Position numbers and translations under genes: made by a program
The notes under the pieces: generated by a model
Told to the model about the DNA's origin: nothing
The model's input: the letters and a program-made list of their open reading frames with translations, nothing else
The model's database searches: none
Source: Bacteroidia bacterium
GTDB lineage: Bacteria; Bacteroidota; Bacteroidia; UKL13-3
Assembly: GCA_023151275.1 (NCBI GenBank)
Contig: JAKLJI010000001.1
Location: 63,813 to 127,812, forward strand
Reading direction: 5' to 3'
DNA length: 64,000 nt
Part shown: positions 18,794 to 27,041 of the stretch, one piece after another
Position numbering within the stretch: position 1 is the first letter of the stretch
Layout: the number at the start of each line of letters is the position of its first letter

Positions 18794-18839
18794 ACATAAT
18801 CATGCAGTATTGGCCTCAGAAGCAGGCTTTAAAATTGCA

Positions 18840-20156
18840 CTAATAAAACAGCGATTTATAAACGTCTGACCAGCCCTCCCAAGCTTCCTCAGGGTCGAAT
18901 GAGCTATTGTGCCAAATGCTGACAAACAATCCGCCTGAAGTTTCAACTTTTGTCTTTAATTCCTGAATTTTCAATCCAGCCTGATTCCGATTTAACTTCA
19001 TGTAATTTTTCAGCGTTACATCCATTACAGCTGTGCTGAAAAGTTGTAATGTAGTAGCTTGATTTGCGGGTAAATCGAAAAAGAAAAAAGGAAAGGCGGT
19101 TGATGCTCTAAATCCGACGGCTTCTGAATAGGCCAAGGTATAATCTTCATGAATACCCTGCGCAATAAGATTTCGTGGGGTCTCCGGAAATTTAATCTTT
19201 AGAAAATGTTGCCGTGATTTCGTTGGCAAATGGCCCAAAATTTTCTCAAAAATTGCACATTCCGCATGCAGCAACTTCCTGTTCAGGCCTGATTTATAAG
19301 AGGGATGGATTCCTAATGAAGCTTGGGAACTAAGCGATTTCAATAAGGCGCCCAATTCAACAGAAAATGGGCTGATATTTTTGTCGAAACCACCTGAATC
19401 CGAAAGCAAGACAAAGAAGTAGGAAGGAACACCAGCTTTGGATGCCGCATCCAGCAAGAAGGAATAGGTATCGTAAGGATCATTTTCGGAAGATGGGGAT
19501 ATGATTTTTTTGAGCGATTTTAGGTCCGAACGTGAGAGGGAGCCAAGTAATTTTCGGATTCTAGCTTTTGGAGAAAGACCCCGAAACTTATAGGCAAAAT
19601 CAATATCAATCGTGTTCAGTTGTCCAAATTCGTTAGGCTTCAACTCAATAGTTGGATACTGTTTCAGCAATTTTGTTCTGAAAAGAACCATCCATTCGTC
19701 GATTAATGGGCGCTCCAGAAAATTGAAACGCATGGCCAGGGATTGATCGGCTCTGAACCGGCCATGCTCGTCGCGCTTTGCACCGGGCAGGTATTCTTCA
19801 TACCTGGAAACCAGAAAAAAACAGGCAGAAAACAAATCAAAAGGAATGCAAACGGTAGGCTGTGGTGTATCGTGAGGAATTTCCCAGGAGAATGGAAAAA
19901 GCACAGGACCCCAGGAGGCTAGTTCCTTGACTTCCGGCTCAAGAATCAAAATATCTTCCTGGTTCAACAATCCATCAGAGGGGATATTCAAGCAGGAAGG
20001 GAAAACCTTGGTGCTATAGTTGATTCGAAAAGAAGTTGTCTTAAGAAAGTAGGCTTCGTTATTGGTGCATTTCCACGAAATTCCCAAGCGCCTCTTCAAG
20101 AGTTCATCAAGGATATAAGTTAACCTTGGGCTTTCACTTGCACAATAAACGAGCAT
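18840..20156 (-). CDS. Polysaccharide deacetylase-like protein with Bacteroidota N-terminal domain
   Basis: The 438-residue protein resembles a Bacteroidota family with a unique ~130-residue N-terminal domain followed by a NodB-like deacetylase barrel. The N-terminal part contains CIPFDLFSACFFLVSRYEEY and the sequence FNFLERPLIDEW. The barrel's first motif reads NTIDIDFAYKFRG, where NodB enzymes have T-x-D-D, and the second reads LGIHPSYKSG where HSxxH is usual. Metal binding may therefore be changed or lost. No signal peptide is visible, which suggests a cytoplasmic or peripheral role in making an envelope polysaccharide. It lies 44 bp after the flippase gene on the same strand, supporting a role in glycan assembly. 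Family resemblance is reasonably sure; catalytic activity is uncertain. Confidence 0.75.
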   Translation of the reverse strand: MLVYCASESPRLTYILDELLKRRLGISWKCTNNEAYFLKTTSFRINYSTKVFPSCLNIPSDGLLNQEDILILEPEVKELASWGPVLFPFSWEIPHDTPQPTVCIPFDLFSACFFLVSRYEEYLPGAKRDEHGRFRADQSLAMRFNFLERPLIDEWMVLFRTKLLKQYPTIELKPNEFGQLNTIDIDFAYKFRGLSPKARIRKLLGSLSRSDLKSLKKIISPSSENDPYDTYSFLLDAASKAGVPSYFFVLLSDSGGFDKNISPFSVELGALLKSLSSQASLGIHPSYKSGLNRKLLHAECAIFEKILGHLPTKSRQHFLKIKFPETPRNLIAQGIHEDYTLAYSEAVGFRASTAFPFFFFDLPANQATTLQLFSTAVMDVTLKNYMKLNRNQAGLKIQELKTKVETSGGLFVSIWHNSSFDPEEAWEGWSDVYKSLFY

Positions 20157-20200
20157 GATTCAAAGTACGAACAAAACAAGATAAAGAAAAATGTTTGGGA

Positions 20201-21511
20201 CTATTTTTTCGCACGCTGGGCTTTGCTGTATCGAAATACATCAAGCAAATGAGCAGGATTAAGCGCTTTAATAAATACGCCAATTGATTCACCGGGCTTG
20301 TAGAACAAAAGTGTTGCAAGGAGACCCAAATAATAGGTAACCAAAACAGCATAAGCCATTCCTGTAACCTGAAACTTGGGGATGAAGTAGAAACTGGTAA
20401 ACAAGTAGGCAATCAGGTTGAAAATTTGAAAAAAGATAATCACTTTTTGGCGATGTTGAGCCAGCATCCACATGCCCCAGGCTGTTCCAAAGTAAACGGG
20501 GATTGAACCCCAAATATGCAATTTAAAAATCCCCGGTGAGAGTGGATAACCATCCTTGTATAAAAAAGTAATTGCCCAATCGCCTAAAATCAAACCACCA
20601 ATTGACACTGCAATTGCCGACCAAATCATAATGGAGCACAATTGAATGTATCTTTTCAATTGCAGCTCGGGATTGTTCCGATTATTGACAATACCCGGAA
20701 AAACAGCAGCACAGATGGCAACAGGAATAAAATAGGATGCTTCACTAATACGCACTGCTGCGGCGTATTGTCCAACCATTCCCAAATCGCGCAGAAAGCG
20801 AAGTACGAGGATATCTCCGGATTTCTGATAAATCATAAGCACAAGCGAGCTGCCAATAATTGGGTAAGAATTTTGAAGCAACAATTTTGCCTCGGCAAGC
20901 GAAAACTTCCATTTTCCTACAGCAGCCGAAACCATTTGGTAGTACCTGAATTGAAGGGAGGCCGACATTCCTGCTTCAAAAACAGCCATAAATGCAAACC
21001 AATAAACGGAGGCATCCAACCAAATCAACACTAACTTTATTACGGAAGAAGCCAATAAGGTAAATACCTGCGCCATGGCAGTGTACTTGCCTTTGAGTTG
21101 AGATTGAAAATAAAAATCGAGTACCGAAAACGCCTGAATGGCAATGGAACCACTCACAATCAGAATGGTCATCGTCCGCTCTGGGGTATCGCGCAAAAAA
21201 GAATAGATAGCCGAGAAGAGAATCACCAGTAAAGCCCCTGAAAGCCTTAGGTAAAAGGAAGTTCCAAGGATTTCAGCGCTTTTTTCTTTTCGAGTAATCA
21301 ATTCCCTTACCACAATGCTATCCATTCCCAAGGTGGAAAGGATGGTAAAAATGGCGATCACACTCAAGGCATAGCTAATCAACCCAAATTGCGAAGGACC
21401 CAGGTAACGGGCAACCAGAACGCCCACCAAAATTCCTGAGATAATTCGGCTTGATTTTTCCAGCAACATCCAAAGGCTATTGCTCAAGTAATTGTTTGCG
21501 GGTTCACTCAT
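20201..21511 (-). CDS. Wzx-like flippase / oligosaccharide translocase
   Basis: This 436-residue integral membrane protein has about twelve predicted hydrophobic helices and the N-terminal signature of the polysaccharide-transport (MOP) superfamily: SLWMLLEKSSRIISGILVG and YLGPSQFGLISYALS. Such proteins flip lipid-linked oligosaccharides across the inner membrane. The start ATG shares the ATGA overlap with the stop of pth, so translation is coupled. The deacetylase-like gene follows. Substrate cannot be inferred, but the glycan cassette at 30295-35347 is a possible functional partner elsewhere in the window. Confidence 0.9.
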   Translation of the reverse strand: MSEPANNYLSNSLWMLLEKSSRIISGILVGVLVARYLGPSQFGLISYALSVIAIFTILSTLGMDSIVVRELITRKEKSAEILGTSFYLRLSGALLVILFSAIYSFLRDTPERTMTILIVSGSIAIQAFSVLDFYFQSQLKGKYTAMAQVFTLLASSVIKLVLIWLDASVYWFAFMAVFEAGMSASLQFRYYQMVSAAVGKWKFSLAEAKLLLQNSYPIIGSSLVLMIYQKSGDILVLRFLRDLGMVGQYAAAVRISEASYFIPVAICAAVFPGIVNNRNNPELQLKRYIQLCSIMIWSAIAVSIGGLILGDWAITFLYKDGYPLSPGIFKLHIWGSIPVYFGTAWGMWMLAQHRQKVIIFFQIFNLIAYLFTSFYFIPKFQVTGMAYAVLVTYYLGLLATLLFYKPGESIGVFIKALNPAHLLDVFRYSKAQRAKK

Positions 21512-22068
21512 TTATTAAACTCATTCATGGTTGGAGTAAGGCCGCGAAGCACAAAACTTTCGCAGGCTTTTACACAATGGCCAATTAAAAAAGGAAGCTC
21601 GGGTTCTTCGTCTTTATTCCATTTTCCAAGCACATAATCAATTTGCTTACCCTTGCTAAAATTTGAACCAATTCCGAAACGCAGACGTGGGTAAGCTTGT
21701 GAACTGAGGCACTCTTCAATATTTTTTAATCCATTATGCCCGGCGGCACTTCCGGATGGACGAATTCGAACCTTACCAAAATCAATTGCCAGGTCATCAA
21801 CCAAAGTTAGGGTTTGAGTAGCAGGAATTGCAAGCTGTTGCATCCAGTAGCGCATAGCCTTTCCACTGAGATTCATATAAGTATTTGGCTTGAGCACAGT
21901 AAGCTTTTTACCTCGGATACCAATCTCTGCAATATCACCAAAACGGCCGGGGCTCCAATTTCCATTGAACTGCTTTACCAATTCATCGGCGATTAAGAAA
22001 CCAATATTGTGACGGGTAAAGGCATATTCTTCACCTGGATTTCCCAGGCCGACAATCAGAAATTTCAT
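21508..22068 (-). CDS. pth: Peptidyl-tRNA hydrolase
   Basis: Pth releases tRNA from peptidyl-tRNAs that drop off ribosomes. The 186-residue product starts at the ATG at 22068 (MKFLIVGLGNPGEEYAFTRH); an in-frame ATG 102 bases upstream would add an atypical extension and lies before the likely promoter. Catalytic and substrate residues are visible: TRHNIGF with the catalytic His, NTYMNLSGK with the tRNA-contacting Asn, DDLAIDFGKVRIRP and GSAAGHNGLKNI. Length matches the family. The last codons overlap the flippase start as ATGA, an unusual partnership that probably reflects operon packing rather than function. Confidence 0.97.
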   Translation of the reverse strand: MKFLIVGLGNPGEEYAFTRHNIGFLIADELVKQFNGNWSPGRFGDIAEIGIRGKKLTVLKPNTYMNLSGKAMRYWMQQLAIPATQTLTLVDDLAIDFGKVRIRPSGSAAGHNGLKNIEECLSSQAYPRLRFGIGSNFSKGKQIDYVLGKWNKDEEPELPFLIGHCVKACESFVLRGLTPTMNEFNK

Positions 22069-22074
22069 AAAAAG

Positions 22075-22082
22075 CGAAAGTA
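22075..22082 (-). promoter_or_regulatory. Probable promoter box for pth
   Basis: Minus-strand TACTTTCG matches TAnnTTTG with one mismatch and has TTTG about 21 bases upstream as a possible -33 element. It sits six bases before the pth ATG and supports the shorter start. Confidence 0.45.
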
Positions 22083-22230
22083 AGGAAATTAAGGAAACCT
22101 GAACAAAGCTAATTAAACCTGGAATATGCATTTGACCATCTATTACTGCCCTGTAACCTGAATAATTCAATTGTTCAGCTATTACGTTCCAAAATGCCGA
22201 AGTTCATAAGTATACTTCGGTTTAAACGCA

Positions 22231-22262
22231 AAAATCCCCGAAACGTGGTTTCGGGGATTTTT
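22231..22262 (-). terminator. Rho-independent terminator after rplY
   Basis: A near-perfect 14-bp stem (AAAATCCCCGAAAC / GTTTCGGGGATTTT) with a three-base loop is followed on the minus strand by five T. It separates the prs-rplY unit from pth. Confidence 0.88.
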
Positions 22263-22278
22263 GATACTTGAAGAAAAA

Positions 22279-22872
22279 TTATTTTTTCTTGCCTTTTCCG
22301 CTGGTTTCTTCGGAAGCAGCTTGTTGAACCGCACGGGTTGTTTTAACGGTTACAATTGGATTGTTTGGAGAATCCAACAAGGTTAAAGAACCTGCGTTAA
22401 CGTCGGCCACTTTAAGCGATTTACCGATTTCAAGTGATTCGATGTTCAATTCGATTGCATCAGGAAGTTCGTTAGCCTGGGCACGAACGCGAAGTTTCTT
22501 GGCTTTTACAAGCAATTTACCACCTTGACGAACACCGATTGAATTTCCTACCAAACGAACTGGCACTGAAACTTCAACTGGTTTTCCTTCAACGATTTCC
22601 TGAAAATCAACGTGCATGATTGAATCGTTTACAGGATGGAATTGAATGTCTTTCAAGAAGGCATAAGCAATTTTACCATCCACATCCAATTTCACCTTGT
22701 AGGTGTTAGGCGTGTAAACCAACATTTTAAAATCAGGCTCGTAAATGGAGAAATGAAGAATTTCTGATCCACCGTAAAGCACACAAGGAACTTTACCTTC
22801 AGCTCTTAGAGCTTTTGTAGCGGCTTTGCCCAAATCTGAGCGAAGGCTACCAAACATTGCGATAGTTTTCAT
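22279..22872 (-). CDS. rplY: 50S ribosomal protein L25 (CTC/long form)
   Basis: L25 binds 5S rRNA in the large ribosomal subunit. The 197-residue protein is the long, two-domain CTC form: an N-terminal L25 barrel (GSLRSDLGKAATKALRAEGK, VPCVLYGG) and a C-terminal TL5-like domain (VDFQEIVEGKPVEVSVPVRL). A low-complexity tail rich in Lys, Gly, Ser and Glu (SEETSGKGKKK) ends it. It starts at the ATG at 22872, 79 bp downstream of prs, the same gene order as in many bacteria, and ends at the terminator at 22231-22262. Confidence 0.96.
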   Translation of the reverse strand: MKTIAMFGSLRSDLGKAATKALRAEGKVPCVLYGGSEILHFSIYEPDFKMLVYTPNTYKVKLDVDGKIAYAFLKDIQFHPVNDSIMHVDFQEIVEGKPVEVSVPVRLVGNSIGVRQGGKLLVKAKKLRVRAQANELPDAIELNIESLEIGKSLKVADVNAGSLTLLDSPNNPIVTVKTTRAVQQAASEETSGKGKKK

Positions 22873-22951
22873 TATATATTTATTTTTTCGGTTTACTCAA
22901 AATTCGTCAGATTGGGTCTGACTATTTCCCATCAACTATAGGCGCTATCAA

Positions 22952-23902
22952 TTACTTGTTCGACATTTCGAACAAAGAGCTGATTGAGCCATGCTCTGTG
23001 ATATTGCGAATTGCATCTGCAAACAATTTTGCGGTTGACAACACTTTTATCTTAGAGCTTTGGTGTTTCAACGGAATGGTGTCACAAACCACCAATTCGT
23101 CAATCACACTAGTTTCAATAATTTCATACGCCTTACCACTAAGAACCGGGTGAGTACACATAGCACGCACGCTAACGGCACCCTTATCTTTAAGCAACTG
23201 AGCAGCTTTGGCAAGCGTATTTCCGGTGTCAATGATATCGTCTACCATCATCACGTGTTTTCCAGCAACGTCTCCAATCAGATTCATGGAGGCAATCTCA
23301 TTTGCTCTTCTTCTTTCTTTATCAACGATAACCATATCACAACCAAGAGCTTTGGCGTAGATTCTGGCACGAGCAGAAGAACCCATATCCGGGGAAGCGA
23401 TTATTACATTGTGGTCAATGTTCAATTGCTTCATGTAAGGAAGGAAAATAATGGATGGATCAAGATGATCAACCGGAACTTCAAAGAACCCTTGAATTTG
23501 CGGGGCGTGCAAATCCATTGTAATAACCCGGCTAGCTCCTGCAACGGTTAGCATATCTGCAACCACTTTTGAGCCGATGGAAACACGCGGTTTGTCTTTC
23601 CTATCTTGACGGGCCATTCCATAATAAGGAATAACAGCGGTGATGTAGTGGGCTGATGCACGCTTTGCAGCATCAATCATCAACAAAAGCTCCATCAAGT
23701 TGTCTGAATTTGAGAAAGTAGATTGGACTAAGAAAACGTCGCATCCACGAACCGATTCATTAAAACTGGGCTGAAACTCACCATCGCTGAATTTGCTAAT
23801 CACACAATCACCCAATTCGATACCATAAGCTTTGGCTATTTCTTCGGCGAGGTACCTGGAGTTGGTTCCGGAGAAAATCTTTACCTGATTGCGAACCTGC
23901 AT
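22952..23902 (-). CDS. prs: Ribose-phosphate pyrophosphokinase
   Basis: Prs transfers pyrophosphate from ATP to ribose 5-phosphate to make PRPP, the precursor of purines, pyrimidines, histidine and NAD. The 316-residue product has the family's duplicated phosphoribosyltransferase fold. Motifs include the ATP-binding SKFSDGEFQPSFNESVRG, the ITMDLHAPQIQGFFEVP signature and the PRPP-binding loop MVDDIIDTGNTLAKA. Start is the ATG at 23902. Its product feeds purL (57285) and its substrate comes from rpiB (61340), both in this window but unlinked. Identification is certain. Confidence 0.98.
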   Translation of the reverse strand: MQVRNQVKIFSGTNSRYLAEEIAKAYGIELGDCVISKFSDGEFQPSFNESVRGCDVFLVQSTFSNSDNLMELLLMIDAAKRASAHYITAVIPYYGMARQDRKDKPRVSIGSKVVADMLTVAGASRVITMDLHAPQIQGFFEVPVDHLDPSIIFLPYMKQLNIDHNVIIASPDMGSSARARIYAKALGCDMVIVDKERRRANEIASMNLIGDVAGKHVMMVDDIIDTGNTLAKAAQLLKDKGAVSVRAMCTHPVLSGKAYEIIETSVIDELVVCDTIPLKHQSSKIKVLSTAKLFADAIRNITEHGSISSLFEMSNK

Positions 23903-23955
23903 ATTCCTTTATAAAAATTATGCAAGCCACTCAAGAGTGACTTGCATTTGGTTTG

Positions 23956-24028
23956 TTGACCGACTAGGGGTCGAACCTAGACTCTTCTGAACCAAAATCA
24001 GACGTGTTGCCAGTTACACCATCGGTCA
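23956..24028 (-). tRNA. tRNA-Gln (anticodon TTG)
   Basis: The minus strand folds into a full cloverleaf. The acceptor stem TGACCGA/TCGGTCA is perfectly paired, the anticodon stem TCTGA/TCAGA carries a seven-base loop TTTTGGT with anticodon TTG, and the T arm contains GGTTCGACC. The discriminator base is A and CCA is not encoded. Length is 73 bases. Confidence 0.95.
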
Positions 24029-24039
24029 ATTGGGGTTTG

Positions 24040-24047
24040 CAAAAGTA
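24040..24047 (-). promoter_or_regulatory. Promoter box for tRNA-Gln
   Basis: Minus-strand TACTTTTG is a perfect TAnnTTTG box 11 bases upstream of the mature tRNA 5' end, implying a very short 5' leader for RNase P to remove. Confidence 0.6.
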
Positions 24048-24199
24048 GAACTTTCAGGAAATTTGTAAAGTATTTTTTTAAAAAAATCGAAAAATGTCCT
24101 GAAAGACTGTCTTTTCCAGTGCAATTATAGGGTTGAAAACTGTGTGTTTGTTAAAAATTATACCGCCATTGCCATTTTTTTCCTACTGAAATTCGTTCA

Positions 24200-25369
24200 A
24201 TGACTGATGTTTTCTGCATAGCACTGGTATTCAATCGGAGTTCGTACCGCTATCGAACTTATGCCTTGCAGTATGCCCGTGTTTTATTGGAGCTGGACAA
24301 AATGGTTTTGATTTATAGTCCGGATTGGATTTGGGTAAACGAGCAACTCAGCATTCAATTCCCATGGAAAGCCAGCAAATTCAGATGTTTCCCTCTGGAA
24401 ACTGAGCCCCATTCAGGCTTTGCAGCCACCGCTCTGGAATGGTATAGCATGACACGAAAATTACGTCAGGCCGAGAAAATACTGGAAACCCAGGTTGATT
24501 TGGTTTACTTCTGCCCCATTGACGAATGGATTTCCCCTGCAACCGGAAAAAGTATTTTCGATTCTTTGTTTCCATTCAATTGGTCTGGCTTATTGCTCAA
24601 TACCGGTTACCTGTATGAGTCGAACCTGAAATTAAATCAAGACCCGGAGCAAGGAGAACCCGATTACCTTTTTCTATCAAAAAACTGCGTTGCAGGAAGC
24701 ATTTTGGATAGGTACAAAAGTCAGGAGCTGAAAAGCCGAATCTACAAAAAAGTAGTGGTTATGCCTGATGTAAGCGATTGGAGTATTCGACCCGAAAACA
24801 ACAAATTGGGCCAACAAATACGGGCCTTGGCGGGTAACAGGTTGGTAGTTGGAACCATTTTACTAGAAAATGAAGATGCCTATAGCTTTTTTGAACTTGC
24901 TGCGCATGCGCCAAAAGAAAAATACTTTTTTGTTTGCACGGGCGAACTTGAGGCAGCAACTCAGAACAAATTAAGTCGCAGCGCCATTCAAAAACTACTT
25001 ATCGAAAAGCATCAAAACAATTTTATCAGCCCCATGAATCTAACCGATTCAACCCAGGTGAATAGTCTGATAAACAGTTTTGACATTTGTTTTTTAAACG
25101 ACAATCAAAACCATACACCCAACAATTTACTGACCAAAGCGGCCTATTTTCACAAACCTGTAATTGGAGCCCGAACCACCATTCAGGGCAAGTTGGTTGA
25201 AACCTTTAAAACCGGAATTGCTGCCGGACCTTTGCTAAGCGACAACCTGGAAGCATTGGAAATTTTTAGTCAGCATAGCGATTTCGACAAACAAATGATG
25301 GACAACTATGCAAGGCTTCAAAGCTTAGACAGCCTAAAAGAAGCCTGGGAGCAATTGCTTTGGTTTTAA
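24200..25369 (+). CDS. Glycosyltransferase-like protein (probable GT-B fold)
   Basis: The 389-residue cytoplasmic protein is not closely recognised, but its layout fits a GT-B glycosyltransferase. The N-terminal half has RSSYRYRTYALQYARVLLEL, resembling the opening of GT4-type enzymes. The C-terminal half alternates strands and helices (VVGTILLENEDAYSF, YFFVCTGELEA). Near the end, NHTPNNLLTKAAYFHKPVIG corresponds to the donor-binding E/N-rich segment of GT4 enzymes, although the usual E-x7-E motif is not intact. No signal peptide. It stands after tRNA-Gln on the opposite strand and 64 bp before a run of T9SS cargo genes, so a role in glycosylating surface material is plausible. Function is inferred. 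Confidence 0.6.
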   Translation: MTDVFCIALVFNRSSYRYRTYALQYARVLLELDKMVLIYSPDWIWVNEQLSIQFPWKASKFRCFPLETEPHSGFAATALEWYSMTRKLRQAEKILETQVDLVYFCPIDEWISPATGKSIFDSLFPFNWSGLLLNTGYLYESNLKLNQDPEQGEPDYLFLSKNCVAGSILDRYKSQELKSRIYKKVVVMPDVSDWSIRPENNKLGQQIRALAGNRLVVGTILLENEDAYSFFELAAHAPKEKYFFVCTGELEAATQNKLSRSAIQKLLIEKHQNNFISPMNLTDSTQVNSLINSFDICFLNDNQNHTPNNLLTKAAYFHKPVIGARTTIQGKLVETFKTGIAAGPLLSDNLEALEIFSQHSDFDKQMMDNYARLQSLDSLKEAWEQLLWF

Positions 25370-25433
25370 ATTTAAAGATTTTCTTAACACAAAATACTCG
25401 ATACAAACCAGTACTTTTAGTTACTAATTGGAT

Positions 25434-27035
25434 ATGAAAAAAATTTACCTGTTACTCTTCATACTAAGCGCACCTTTTCTTCTTTTGGCACAAGCGCCAA
25501 CACGGCTAATCAAGGCGCATTACAAATTCAATGGTGATGCTACTGATGCCACCTACCAAAAGAATCATGGGGAATTAGTTGGGCCGGTTTCTGTTCCTAA
25601 CCGCGCTTTGTTACAAAACTCCGCGTACAAATTTAACGGAATCGACAACTACATAAGAGTTCCCAACTCCCAATCGCTAACTGGCATTTATCAATTTTTA
25701 ACCCTAAGTGCCTGGGTTAAAATTGACACCTTCAGCAAGGCAAAAGATGGGAGTGATTGTGCCATTATAGTGAGTAAATCCTGGAACAAAGACACGGTAC
25801 AATTTGAATGGATGCTTGTTCCGGATGGAATGATTATCACGAACAATGGATTTACCGGACGCATTGTAATTCCGGGAGGAATACCTACAAACACCTGGTT
25901 TCATGTGGGCATTTCTGTGGTTCAGGAAAATGCAACAGCCTATTACAATGGCAAAAAAGCTGGAGATCTGGTTTTAGCTGTAACCAACGAAAGGCCAATT
26001 GATACCACCAACTTGTATATTGGAACCAGCATAGATAGCAGCTATGGATTTTTTAAAGGGTATTTAGACGATTTACGCATTTACGGCTGGAACTTTGATG
26101 AGGTAAATATGGCCTTGATTTACAAAGCCACCGATAACGAATTGGAATCTGTTTACAAAGACTTACTGCTTTACTTGCCATTCAATACAGATACCAAAGA
26201 TTACTCCGGTTATGGAAACAACACTTTCTTCCAAAATACCAGTTACGTTTACGACCATATTAATGCTTACAATTCTGCCTTAGATTTTAATGGAACTACA
26301 AGCTATGGCTTGGTACCAAACACGGAATGCATGATGAGTAGTGATTCCACCCTCACCATTACGGGTTGGCTAAAAATCAAAAACTTTAAAAAGAACTCAC
26401 TCGATAATCAGGACTATGCAACGGTATTGTACAAAGGCGTGAATGCAACAAGTCCGCACTATGGCTTATCATTTATGCGAAATGGTTTAATGGGTTTGAA
26501 TTACGGATATACAGGAGTTTTGGCATTAAGTGAAAGTACACCTGTAAATCAATGGTTCCATTTTGCAGTAACCTTCAAAGATTCGTTAATGACGTATTAC
26601 AAAAATGGCAAATTGGTTTCGAGCATCTTACTTCCTACCAAACTGCTGGCCTCAAAATTTAACAGCCTATATATTGGTAGAGACTTTGCGGGAGCAACCT
26701 ATTTAGATGGCAGCCTTCATGAATTAACCATTCACAGCAAAGTTTTGAATGAAAATGATATTGCACGATTGTCTTACAAAAACCTAATGAATGAACTTGA
26801 TGAGTTTGAAACCTTGTCGAAGAGAAAATCTATTTATCCCAATCCGGCGAGCACTTACGTGGTGTTGAGTGAAAACTATCCGGTAGATTATGTTTTGTAT
26901 GACATATCAGGTAGAAAGCTTGCAGAAGGAACAGAATTTGAATTGGACTGCCGCAACTACCAAAACGGGAGCTATTTGATTCAGATAACTGACCAAGGCC
27001 ATACTTTCTTTCAACGATTACTTATTGAAAAATAA
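25434..27035 (+). CDS. Two-LamG-domain secreted protein with T9SS type A sorting domain
   Basis: The 533-residue secreted protein starts at the ATG at 25434 with a signal peptide ending PFLLLAQAP. Two concanavalin A-like LamG domains follow. One covers about residues 25-235 (AHYKFNGDATDATYQKNHGE, FNGIDNYIRVPNSQ, LDDLRIYGW) and the second about 240-450 (LLYLPFNTDTKDYSGYGNN, FNGTTSYGLVPN). Both carry the expected jelly-roll signposts. The last ~75 residues form a Por-secretion (type A) C-terminal domain starting SIYPNPASTYVVL and ending in a short Lys-containing strand. LamG domains usually bind carbohydrate or protein ligands, so a surface adhesin is likely. The FG-GAP gene follows six bases later, so the two form an operon. 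Confidence 0.88.
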   Translation: MKKIYLLLFILSAPFLLLAQAPTRLIKAHYKFNGDATDATYQKNHGELVGPVSVPNRALLQNSAYKFNGIDNYIRVPNSQSLTGIYQFLTLSAWVKIDTFSKAKDGSDCAIIVSKSWNKDTVQFEWMLVPDGMIITNNGFTGRIVIPGGIPTNTWFHVGISVVQENATAYYNGKKAGDLVLAVTNERPIDTTNLYIGTSIDSSYGFFKGYLDDLRIYGWNFDEVNMALIYKATDNELESVYKDLLLYLPFNTDTKDYSGYGNNTFFQNTSYVYDHINAYNSALDFNGTTSYGLVPNTECMMSSDSTLTITGWLKIKNFKKNSLDNQDYATVLYKGVNATSPHYGLSFMRNGLMGLNYGYTGVLALSESTPVNQWFHFAVTFKDSLMTYYKNGKLVSSILLPTKLLASKFNSLYIGRDFAGATYLDGSLHELTIHSKVLNENDIARLSYKNLMNELDEFETLSKRKSIYPNPASTYVVLSENYPVDYVLYDISGRKLAEGTEFELDCRNYQNGSYLIQITDQGHTFFQRLLIEK

Positions 27036-27041
27036 AAACCA

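Noticed and set aside
22197-22220. Hairpin CCGAAGT ... ACTTCGG between pth and rplY
   Set aside because: The seven-base arms flank a ten-base loop and no T run follows, so it is not a convincing terminator or RNA; the real terminator lies at 22231-22262.
23060-23551. A 163-codon open frame on the plus strand
   Set aside because: It is antisense to prs, which is certain, and shows no domain or promoter.
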